Shown piece after piece: positions 47,205 to 59,500 of a stretch of 64,000 nucleotides of DNA. The position numbers and the translations under genes were made by a program. Position 1 is the first letter of the stretch. Each line of letters starts with the position of its first letter. Source of the DNA: Antedon mediterranea (Eukaryota; Echinodermata; Crinoidea; Comatulida; Antedonidae); contig NC_092670.1 in NCBI RefSeq assembly GCF_964355755.1, forward strand, positions 707,001-771,000, read 5' to 3'. The notes beneath the pieces were generated by a model. It did not search any database. It was not told where the DNA came from and was given only the letters and a program-made list of their open reading frames with translations.

Positions 47205-47566
47205 AGCTATACAGAATCTGCAGAAAAAATGTCCATAGCTAAAAATAAGGGGAAGAGGAGATGCACAGGATTTATGTACTTAATATATAAGATGGTGTAG
47301 GGGACGATTGTTTTAAAATCATGAATAATTTGCTATTACTTAGCACCCAGTCCATAACAATGTACCTCAAATAGTTTAAGTTGTTAAAAAATTATGTTTA
47401 AATGTGTCGTAGGGCCCCTCGGAAGAGCAGTTTACATATTAATACTAAAAGGGCTACCCTACTGAAAAAAACCGAAATAAACAAAGTATTTATATACTGC
47501 TGGTGTTTCCTCTACTACAGTGGATTAAATGTACAGAAATAGACTTTGTGCCATCATAAAGGTCTT

Positions 47567-47790
47567 GTAGTGGAGCTGTAGCTTGGTGGTTAACATGCTT
47601 GCCTTCCAATCCCAAGGTCCGGCGTTCAATCCTGACTTAGTTCCAGGGTTGTAGCTCACGTTGTTGTTCAACTCCACTCCCTAAGCTTCAGATGATGCTT
47701 CATTTTTAAGCACAACAAAATGATAAAATAATCATGTAATTGGCGAGTTGCTCGCTGTTGGATGCGTATGAAATAAAACAGAAAAATGTG
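47567..47790 (+). mobile_element. tRNA-derived SINE, copy 1
   Basis: A tRNA-like head is visible: TAGCTTGGTGG fits an A box and GGCGTTCAATCC fits a B box, about 40 bp apart. The body ends with CGAGTTGCTCGCTGTTGGAT and GCGTATGAAATAAAA, shared with the copy at 51819-52040. Such internal pol III promoters drive SINE transcription. The head has lost the features needed for a true tRNA (no acceptor stem). Confidence 0.65.
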
Positions 47791-48189
47791 GCTTAAATAA
47801 TCACTGTATAAATAGTGCAGCTACCATCATGTCTGTAGTTTCCATATCAAAGCAAATATAAAACATTGTTGACAACAAATTGAGGAAGCACTAGCAGATT
47901 CTAACATAGTCTATTCAAAACAGTAATATCATGATCTGTAATAATAAAAGCATTATAATGGAAAAGAATCAATATTGTATTGTAGAATAACATTTTATTA
48001 TTCATCTTGTGCCATGCATTGGCTGTTACAATCATAACATGTGATTTAGTAAAATTGAAGAAAGAAAATTGATTTAATGATAACAACTTAAACTACAAGA
48101 ATCTACCAACATCAAAAGAGATTGTATTATTTATGATTTTAAAGATAAAAACAATGGATGTTACAGTGTACATAGAAATTGGAAGAAGT

Positions 48190-48335
48190 GACTGTTAACT
48201 GGATAAGCAAATACTAAGATGATTCCTTATATCACATACTGTTAACTGGGTAAGCAAATACTAAGATGATTCCTTATATCACATACTGTTAACTGGATAA
48301 GCAAATACTAAGATGATTCCTTATATCACATATTG
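48190..48335. repeat. Tandem array, 47-bp unit, 3 copies
   Basis: ACTGTTAACTGGATAAGCAA with ATACTAAGATGATTCC occurs three times at about 47-bp spacing. Copies are almost identical, which suggests recent expansion. Confidence 0.75.
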
Positions 48336-50040
48336 TTTGCGCCACAAAATATACATTTTATTAAATTGACTTTTTAAAAACTTTTTAATTAATTTCCAAT
48401 ATCCATTTAGTTTCTTCAAATTACCAAAGGCTAATTTATTTTAAAATTTCCACATCTAAGTTTTTTATACACTTTTCTTTGTCATTTGTTATTTTCTTGT
48501 AATTTATCGTTACCTTGTGGCCTTTGACACAATAATTGGTGATATTTGACCCAATCAGTGATCCATGTAGTTGTGTGGCTAACTACAGTGGAACACATCA
48601 AGTTGGGCAGATTTAATAAACAGTGTATGTACCATGCTTTTATAGCATAAGGCAATGTGTTATATATTTATCAGTACTGAATGATTATGCTAACCAGTAA
48701 TACAACAATAACAAGGTAATAAGGTAGTAAAGATTATAATATTTACAATAGAATAGACATTGCCTTTCAATCTTAGGAATGGACAAAGTTTGTGTTTGGC
48801 ACATTCCATTCCTTTACGGGTGAGTTCCCACCTGGGGATACGCATCTTAGTTAAAGCCCATGTGATCATACCTCACAAAAATCACCTATTTTGGAAATAA
48901 AAACATCACCTTTTGATATCAACACAAACCATAGAACACAGATGATGATTTAAGCTTGGTTCCCACTTTGATTTAATGCAAGTGACCATGGCAACGCGAT
49001 GGTTCAGCTAAACTGTCTGTCCAAATGGGAACCAAGCTTTAGAAGCATAGATGAAGAAACAAAAAGAATATTGGATCATAACCAATACTGAACCAAGGCC
49101 CCTGGTGTTGAAAGGCAGGCATCATGTAACCAGTGTCAGAAAGGATCAGATATCAGTACATTTATTGTGTATAGGCGACTTCAAACACCTTATAGTATCC
49201 CTGTTGCATAAAACATAAAACAAATAATAATTTCACAAACAATATCTGATGGATAAACATTACATATACAAAACACTCAAAGGTTATTGGCTCAGTGAAA
49301 TCACATGACCTCTTCATGGTGTATGTACACAGACTTTAGAAATCATTTGTGATAACTTAACCGTCGAGGAGGCAAACTGCAAACAACACAAAACAATTAT
49401 TATATAGAACAGTTAGCAAACAATTGCTGCTACAATAATTTCATGCAACCATGGATAACAGTGATTTGTTTGTTATAGTAAATAATGCTGGCAAATTCAA
49501 TCAGTAACATAACATGCATTATACACAACTTAACATTACAACTTTCATAATATAAATAATAATACTTTATGCTAAAAATAAATGTATTGTCGCGTCAAAA
49601 TTTTCTAAACTATTCACATTTTATTGCATTGATAGACAATCAAAATTTAAAAAAATCAATAATCTCATAAAATAATGAGTAAATATAATTCAATTTTACA
49701 ACAAAATACCATTAGGAGAATTTCACAATGCTTGCGCCATTTTTCAGTACACTTTAGCATTGCATTGTGGGTTAATTTTGGCAACAGCCAGCTGAAGAGA
49801 AGATGGTAGATTTTCCATTTTAAGCAATTAAACAAGGCAGTGAGATCATGATCATATGGTATTTCATGTATGAAGTGTGAAAGAGATTTGTTTTTTGTGA
49901 AATACAAATTTACTGTGTACTAATTTACTATTGTAATTAACAAAAAGTTGAACTGAATGAATGAAATAATGTAATAATATTATAAATTAACTCTGTATAC
50001 TGCACAACAATATACAAAAACCCTGTGGAAACCAAATGTG

Positions 50041-50290
50041 TACTAGCTAAATACTAAGTAATGATTGACCGTATTTATAAATGTGAACACACATTATATA
50101 ACTAAGTAATGATTTCCGTATTGATGAATGTGAACACACATTAAACAATTAAGTAATGATTTCATTAGTGATGAATGTCAACACACATTAAACAGCTAAG
50201 TAATGATTTCATTAGTGATGAATGTGAACACACATTATATAACTAAGTAATGATTTCATTAGTGATAAATGTGAACACACATTAAACAAC
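50041..50290. repeat. Tandem array, about 58-bp unit, about 4 copies
   Basis: The phrase CTAAGTAATGATTTCATTAG with GATGAATGTGAACACACATT is repeated four times, separated from the 26-bp array by 60 bp. It is probably also in the BFAR 3'UTR or just downstream. Confidence 0.7.
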
Positions 50291-50349
50291 CTCTAACAAA
50301 CAATTTTATTTTGAAAATTGTACAGTTCAAATGAAAATGTTACAATTGT

Positions 50350-50560
50350 GATATAGGTTGGTGATGTTTGACCATCATATAGGTTGGTGATGTTTGACCA
50401 TCATATAGGTTAGTGGTGTTTGACCATCATATAGGTTGGTGATGTTTGACCATCATATAGGTTGGTGATGTTTGACCATCATATAGGTTGGTGATGTTTG
50501 ACCATCATTTAGATTGGTGATGTTTGACCATCATTTAGGTTGGTGATGTTTGACCATCAT
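50350..50560. repeat. Tandem array, 26-bp unit, about 8 copies, directly after the BFAR stop
   Basis: The unit CATATAGGTTGGTGATGTTT followed by GACCAT is repeated about eight times with single-base variants (TTAGGT for ATAGGT). On the BFAR strand the array begins at the base after the TAA stop (50561-50563), so it forms the first part of the 3'UTR. Confidence 0.8.
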
Positions 50561-53500
50561 TTACAAGCGTTGCTGGTTTTGAGCAAGATAAAGGTCATAA
50601 AAGTTTAATATTGGTGATAAGTAGAGGCCAAGATACAGAAAGAAATCGCACAAGATGGCTGGCAGTATGATGTAGACCAGGGATGACACGGCCAACAGCA
50701 ACAGTCCTGACGTGTACCGCTTAAAAAACTCACGCAAAAACCTGTAAAATACAACAACAAAATACATCAGTAATTTGAATTATTTAAAATAATTGTTGAA
50801 ACATTTTTTTAGGTTTAATATGCTATTATAATGTCACACAAGAGCTACTCAGTTTGACCAAATATCGGATTGAAAAAAAAAATTTTTTCTGAAAAAACTG
50901 TTGACGCTAAAAATAGTCAAATTGTCTGTCAGGCAATGGGTTTTTGGTTAAATTTATTTTCATAAGTAAAATCATTATTGGTTCACGGAAGTGAATACAG
51001 CAACTCTATTTAAACTGCCAAATGTCTGATATTATTCAGCTTCATTTTTTATGTTTTTAGGGAAAATACAATCCAAGATTCAAAACTCTGTTTAAAATAT
51101 CACTTTACTTCAAATACAATGCTATAATAACTCTATTTGATTACATTTGTTATAAACTACTGTATGGCGACTTTTTATAATTATATTGGAAAGAAATTGA
51201 GATAAATGTATACATCAAATAATCTATGTAAATTTACACAATATAATACAGAGCCAGCCATATAGCCATATAGCCATATAGAACATTTGCATTAGAATTG
51301 AGTTGTTTTATATACCGCAGTGCGATGAGTTGGTTTTATAACATAATTAAATTTAAGATAACGACGTCTTGAAAGAAAATTTATTACGTATCATGTCTCA
51401 ACTCATCTAATATGTATAAAACAGAAAGTTGACTTGATGAGCTTTTTTTTATTTATATTATTCGGCTGATATTGATTATGCAAGCAAGACGACAATACAA
51501 TCAAATCATGTACACCATATGGCTGGCAAGATACTCATTGGGTAATTAATAATAATATCAAACAGATTTTTATGTTTGTTTATAGAATTTAGAGAAGCGG
51601 CTGTTGCTACTGCTAATGTAATGGGTAATCCCTTATTTCTATTCGACAGTATACAAATGAATACGCTGCATTGGTACTATAGCTAACTTTCCTTGATTAT
51701 AAATTCCCTACTATACTGGCCAGTGTCAGTACTACAGTACTACCAAAACAATAACACATTAATTTGGAAGTCAGTTTTCAAAAGTGTAATACTTGTGCAT
51801 TAACATTAAAACATTATTCAAGCTGTAGCTTGGTGGGTGGTTAATGTGCTTGCCTTCCAATCCCAAGGTCCGGGAGTCCACCATGAACTAGCTCACAACT
51901 CTTTCAACTCCATTCTCAACTAGTGTAAGCCTCAAATGAGTTTATAAGCATGAACAATTGTAAAATATTTATCCATCCTGTAATTGCGAGTTACTCCCTG
52001 TTGGATGCGTATGAAATAAAAAAAAATAAAATAAAAAAATGTATGCATAAAATTGTTGATGGTATAGTACAATTTAATTTGCGTAATTTCTATTTTTAGA
52101 TTATAAATGTTTGAATACTTGATGTTGGTTCCTTTATGGAAACAACAACAAACACATCAACTCAATCATCAACGGAAACACATGATGGTATATAAATTTG
52201 TTTTTATTATTTTTATTTTATATGTTAAATCTACAAAAATAAACGATTATGTTTGAATATATTGGTCTAGAGCTTAAGAGATAAACAGACAGACAGGTAT
52301 AAAGGGGGGGAGGGGGTGGAACCCAGAAAGATAGATTTGCTAGGAGGCTGTAGTGGCTCTGTTACATAATTACCAATACCAGACATTGTACATGGGCTAG
52401 ATAAGTCATACCATCAACTTTATCAAGAATAGCTAATTATTAACTTTTCAATTTGTTTGAGTTATTACAATATAAACAAATTTATGAAACGCAACTACTG
52501 TATTGTACTAACTATAAATTATAAAACTAAAATATTTACTGTATTTTACAATGATGATGATGATTATGGATTTTCAGTAAATTTATGACAACCTAAAGCT
52601 CTGTCCACACTATCAAACTAGTTTGACAAAAAAAAAGTGTGGTATGCCCAAATACGGTAGTTATATAACATTATCATGTCTATATATAGGCACATCATAT
52701 TTTTTGTCACATAAAGTTTGATAGTGTAGACAGAGCTTTAGCCTTTTAATGTTAATAATGTCATTAATGTTTGTGGTAATGTTATCAAGTCAAGTGAAAA
52801 GGATTATATTTACAACAAGTACAATAATAAAATATTATGTTTTACATTCCTTACAGTAGTGGAAATACTGTACTACCCAGCAATAAACAGAAACAACAAT
52901 TCTTAGTTTGCAATAGTACCTAACTATTATCCCTAGCACTAGTCCCTATGTCAACTACTAAATAAATACAATATTGAGCAACTCATTCTTATTCTTCTTA
53001 TTCACTATTAGTAGCAATACAGGATGATAAAGGCTACAATATTGAGCAACTCATTCCTATTTTCTTAATCTTAGTCACTATTAGTACTAGCAATACAGGA
53101 TGATAAAGGCCATGACAGTATTGTGTATAACTAATAGAATTGCCTAATACATCCAAAGTGATAAATTGCTTCATAATGGTTATTATACTTTCTTGGTCCT
53201 ATTATTAAAACAGTAAAACATTATAAAATGGCGGTTAATGATATTGTTCCTTTCAAAGCATTATATTCTCTTTAAATTATTACTTGTTTTGTATATATAT
53301 TTGCATACATAATTTTCACATTTTTGTCCTGTTTTTTTTAAATAGCTGTTTACCAACAGACTATGCCTATTTACTTTCAGAAAAATTGATATTTTGGTGA
53401 CGGCCCAAAAGATGATTAAAATCTTTAGTTACTGTAGCTGTATCTTCAACAAGAGCCGATAATATAGTAAGCCCGGTTATTCTGCATTTTGCAAAGTAAA

Positions 53501-56500
53501 TCACAGTTTCTAAGCACTTTGTTTGTCTAAAATGTAAAAATACCACTTTTTTTTGCATTTAACTAAATCATTATAAGCAGTAAACCTTACCCTTGGCCTC
53601 TACTAGCAATGAACCGCCTGAGTCGTTTAAACTCAATCAACATGATGAGAAGACTGTTGACAATGACGCATAGCGCTGTGCACGTATTGATGTGTATCCA
53701 CTCCCAAGCAAACCTTGCCGTTAGATAGTATGGCATTATGATGGCTGCTGCGGTGAACTTCATAAATTGTACATAGGATCCACTCTGTAGCTGTTGAAGA
53801 GACAAAAGGAAACTTATTTATTCTTTATTTCAGACCAACAGTGTAATAAAACCAATAATATGTAGTACAATATAAATATAACATTGTGTCTATGGATTGT
53901 GTCTATGGATTGTGTCTATGGATTGTGTCTATGGATTGTGTCTATGGATTGTGTCTATGGATTGTGTCTATGGATTGTGTCTATGAGGGGCACTGGCGAC
54001 AGACTTGTTTGAGTCTTTATGTCATCCCTCGAACAAATTATACTTTTTTGTCATTTTATTTTTTACAATGTAAATATGTTGTTTGATTTTAGTCCAAATA
54101 AATTTGGACTAAGAATGGAAATGCAATACACACAAAAATCTACATTTTAATTTGGTTAAAGTTAAAAATATCTACAAAATTATTTGTTATTTCATACAGG
54201 AATTGTACACCAACATATTTAATGTGAAGGGGAGGCTAAATATTGTAGTATAGTATAGTTAGATGCAATTGTAGACCAAGCCGTAATAAACATATTTAAT
54301 AACACAATTCTCTTGTTTAATGAATAGCAGGCGTTGTTTCTACACACTTTGTATACCCATTCCTCTAAATCATTTTTTTTTTATCAAAAGTATTTAATAT
54401 TTAGCATACAACACGTTGACCATTATTTTTTACACAATCAATATTATTTAATACTACTCTACTGTAATAGTATACATTACAAGTTACTGGTAGTATATTC
54501 AGTTGCAGTCAAATCAGTCTTAGATAGTAAAGCTGCTGGTTATGTGTTCCTAAGTATCTGGGGTCATTTCTACTAGCAAACATGTTTGCAAAAGGGGAAA
54601 CTGGTTTGCAGATTATTGCTTACCGGTAATATTGACTAAGATGATATTTAAATAACAATTTACACAGACGAGTCGTAACGGTAATACAAAAAGTTATGTT
54701 ATTCCCATTGACCATTTACACACAACGCGGAGCGGACAGGCGGTTTCTGCTCAGTATAGATACAGATTCTATGTTTGATAAGCTAAACGGTTTCCCGCTT
54801 ACCGTTACTGCTGTAAATTGACCTTAAAGCAAGTGCTGAATAAATATACTTACTGTATTTGGGGCAAAATGATGCACAGAATGTGGACTGGGGCAGGTAG
54901 CAAGCAAAAATGGCAAGAAAACCTCGTCGTACTTGAACCAGTAAAGATATGCTAATGTTACGCGTGGATAGTCCTTCATGGCATACACAAGTAACAACGA
55001 TAAGCCTGGATTGAGAGCCTAAAAATGATAAAAATATTAAGAATAGTCATTTGGTTATACTTTATTATTAAAACTACAAATTCACAATTGCCATAGTACA
55101 CCAAAATAATTGACATAAGTTTGCATGGTCTTCCTATTTTGTACGTTAATCAATTACTTATGTTACACTGTATTCATTCGCACTGTTACCTTATACTCCC
55201 AGAAGTCGGTAGGACTTTTAGTACCAATTTCACGTAATGTGTTTAAAGATCGCAAAATAGCTTGCCGATGAAAGCTGTTATCAATGTTGAATGGTGCGGC
55301 TTGAAGAACACTGTCTGACATGCTCAAGAGTACTTCACCATCTGAAAATAAAACAAAGAATTTATTAGTGCTATTCCATGTGTACACATCAAAGCATCTT
55401 CTAACTATATAAGTTATTAATTCAGTAAAGACAGTGTAGAAGCGGCACAAATCTTTTAATTACAAAAATTACATACAGACTTAGAAATCGTGTAAGTAAT
55501 TAATCTTTCAATTGAAGGCTGTTACATCACTTATATTTTGTATGACCTACGTTATTTTAATGCATAATAAAATAGTTCTCTAAAACCTTTATTCAGGATA
55601 GTGTTGTATTCATTTTTTCATCAATAATTTAAGGTTTTTTATTATCTGTTTTTAACTAAAATTATTATTAATAATAATATTTCATACAGTATGTATAAAC
55701 AAAATATTTCAAAATATAAATTATTTAGATGTCGTTTGGATTACACGTTCACCGTATCTAATAACACAATCTTCTTTGTTGAAAAATGTGTGACGCGAGA
55801 AGGATTGTTTGTAGGCCTTATAATTTAATGTAATAGTTATAAAACATGACCATTATATCAGTTCTATTAGATTCTCATTCCAATGAAAAAGCCAAGTATT
55901 ATCATAGCACAGACCTATAAAGTCCACTGATTAGGAAACGTTTTGGAATTGTGAATGATGGATCGATAGATAAATATTGATTATCAATGATTTCACACGG
56001 CTGGTATGTTTATCTTTGGTATTTATTGTAAAGATTTTAACAATATTCAAGGCTTTGTAGCAATGGTTATTTGACAGGTGCAGTAATACATGTACTGGGT
56101 CATGGCTTCTGTCACATTTATCCTATAGTTACAGTACTGAATTTCAGACTTGGTAAACAAACAGCAGCAATATCAATTTGTTTTAAGTCAGATATGCATA
56201 CATTAATCAACAGGAAATTAATATTTATGCAATCATTATTTTAATTTCAATTATTATATATTGGAGTTAAAAACAACGAGATTTTCAATAATATTATTGA
56301 TGTATACAAAACTACTACAATACTACTGTACAACATCATATTCATTTACAGAATTTGTTTATGCCATGTACTGTGCAGAAACAACCAAAGCATCGTATTT
56401 TATAGAATTTTCTTTTTTGATGATCCAAAGAGAATTACAATAAAACCATATTCTGTTTTATCTTTGAATCATTTGAGGTCGCCAGCATTGGAGGGCCACT

Positions 56501-59500
56501 TTTGGTTTCTAAACCAAGGAGCCTCACACAATCGCTACTCTCTTCTGTAGGGCAGGATGTATATGGACATTGGTTAGCAAACTAAACACAATCGCTACTC
56601 TCTTCTGTAGGGCAGGATGTATGGACATTGGTTAGCAAACTAAACACAATCGCTACTCTCTTCTGTAGGGCAGGATGTATATGGACATTGGTTAGCAAAC
56701 TAAACACAATCGCTACTCTCTTCTGTAGGGCAGGATGTATGGACATTGGTTAGCAAACTAAACACAATCGCTACTCTCTTCTGTAGGGCAGGATGTATAT
56801 GGACATTGGTTAGCAAACTAAACACAATCGCTACTCTCTTCTGTAGGGCAGGATGTATATGGACATTGGTTAGCAAACTAAACACAATCGCCACTCTCTT
56901 CTGTAGGGCAGGATGTATATGGACATTGGTTAGCAAACTTGCTGATGGTCCAGGTCTATGAATAAAACCCTTGCCAAATACGCTGCTGGATATTGACCTC
57001 TAGTGCAATAAATATTTCATTTAGTAAGTGTCGATAATATTAATAAACAGTAAACTTTGATTTTATTGTAGATGTTCAACCTGCACACTATCATCACATG
57101 TATCAATTATAAAATATGATGGCAATGGTGTCACATTGAGTCACAAGATTTATCTTCTGGTACAGCACAGCTGTATTAATAATATACGACGATGATTATT
57201 AAATATATAGTACAACGTATGTATGTAGGTGTATGGTTTTTTTTGCATTGGTACAGAGGCCTGAGGCCCCTGTATTAGGAACTTTCCTAAAGTGGCCCTG
57301 CAACGATGAAGGCCTTGGATGTTTTCATCCCTTTTCGACATATTTTAAAGCCTGTTGGTTTCCTCTGGGCTCTGCTCTGGGGGCAGTGAGCGCTCATAAC
57401 TGGTGTGCCACTGGTTTTTGTTACTTTTCTCTCAAACTACAGTATACTATTACTAGAATCACATTACTAAATTCATAGGAAACCCTGATATTAAGGCTGT
57501 CCATTGTTTGTGACTGGACACAAGATAGTGGCTAGGCCAATCAAAGTGGGTTTTGCAACATCAAGGCAAGAAAAAAAACATATAGTATAAAAATTGCTAT
57601 ATTTTAAAATGTTCTGATATATTTTGGAATATTAAATCCTTACCCAATTGGCATTATCACCAACAATTGTTACCATGACATTTTTTTTAAATAATTAATT
57701 AGCAGGATACAATAATTCAGCAATGAAGAGACACCATTCAAATGCTATTAATTATCCATGAAAGACATTTTTTTTTTTACAAAGATCTCGGATTCCTCTA
57801 CAGTAAGGCCTAGAAAAGCATACATGATCAGTAATGCATGCCCAGATAATAATAGAACTACAGAACATATATTTAAACAGAGACTATTGACACAGACTAG
57901 GGTTATAACAGTGTCTACAGTTATAGTCTGTTGCCTAGGGTACTACGCCCTGTTACTAAAACTACAACTAATGTTTGTTAAAGTGTTGCCCTTCAAAAGT
58001 ATTGATTAGCACAGCACAGTAGGCCTATAACAGTATTTACAATAGGAAGCTGCTGCATTGTGTACAGTAATATTATATTTGCTTAGTGCAGCTTTAACAG
58101 CCTTTTTTAACAAGTATACTCACTAATAGCATTGTCCATGAAAACCTGTGAATACTGGCTATGAGCCCCGACACCTAAGCTGCTTACCCATGTGGATACA
58201 TCAACTACACTCCACTTGCAAACTGGTTTGTGGATCAGCAAATCGTGATCGGAACTTCGCCAATTCCATAAAATATACACAATCTAGAGATAGAAAATAT
58301 GGCGTTTTTTAAAAACTGGAATGAATAGTAGGCCTATAGCTCATTGCAGTATAAGGGACACAAATCATCTTGAAATCTTTAACTATACAAAAGCACAAGT
58401 ACACAAACCTCATTTTAAACTATTCACAATCATTTCCTCATATCGTAGTAACTTTGGTCATAAAAAAGTCACATATTATACATCTTCAGAAAATGGTGAT
58501 AAAGATAGACCAAACAAATATTTTAAAATGCATTCATACCGTAAAAGGAAAAAGCATTCAACCAGAGTACTATACAATTGAAAACATGTCACGGTATTTT
58601 AAGGCAGTTTGCCTTTTCATCAAATGCCTCACAATGTTGATTTTAACTTGAAAGTTTGGTGGTATCATACATGATTTATCTTCAATTAAATTCTTTATTA
58701 AAATATTTCTATTGAGCAGAGAATACCGTTCTTTTCAAGAACCTAATGTATTTTTCTTTCCAGCAGAAATGGGTCCCGCAAAAAACAAACGATCTTAAAA
58801 GTGTTTCAAAAACTACAATTAATTACGATCTTGTTTGCGATCAGACGCGGCTTCATACATAAATTCACAACATGATTTGTATTATTATGAAGGAAGTGAT
58901 TTGGGTTTCTCAGACAACTGATTTATACAAGTAGTGTACTAATTACTTAGTTAATGCTTTGGAAAAAAAAAAATTTTGCATTTCATTTAGTTTGAGTTGA
59001 ATTCATCTCCAAATATTTGGAATGAACCATTTATTTGAGCTTAAAAAATCTTTAAATAAAATGTATTAGTATTTCATTTTTTCAATGGGTATTTCCAAAG
59101 TACGGAAAACCTTGCGAAAAACCTTACCTTACCTTACACAAACCTCCTTTGAACCACTTGTATCTCTTTTTTTTTGGGTCAATTTCAGCTTATTATTCAT
59201 TATTGCTTTTTAACTACTAACTTGTACTGTTGTATTGTACTTAAGTATTACTTAAATATAAGACTATTAATGAATAACACTACTTGTGTTAATTAACAAT
59301 GTATACAGAATAAAATAGGTAGAATTCTTGCAGAATTAGTCACACTCTATTGGCATTGTCCAACTAATTGTTCATTGCTAAATAGACCTGAATCATTTCA
59401 ATAAAAACTAAAAAGAAAGTAGTGAGGTAGGAATTTAATACATACTTAGTGCATAAGTGTATACTTAGTGCATAAGTGTACAGCTAAAGAATTTCTGTTG

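Larger units (their letters stand above)
47205..50040. other. MBOAT7 3' flank, intergenic
   Basis: MBOAT7 and BFAR converge here. A possible polyadenylation signal AATAAA is at 47475, after the MBOAT7 stop. The stretch contains SINE copy 1 and a 47-bp array. The remainder is AT-rich sequence without a frame I can support. Confidence 0.5.

Noticed and set aside
47570-47640. tRNA gene
   Set aside because: The A- and B-box-like parts are present, but no acceptor stem or complete cloverleaf can be formed, and the same sequence recurs at 51.8 kb with a shared non-tRNA tail. It is a SINE head.
53886-54086. Frame encoding repeated MDCVYGLCLWIVS
   Set aside because: It is produced by a 13-bp minisatellite, which reads open in all three frames, inside a BFAR intron.
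56523-56945. CRISPR-like array
   Set aside because: Repeats follow each other directly with no unique spacers, and the context is an animal intron.
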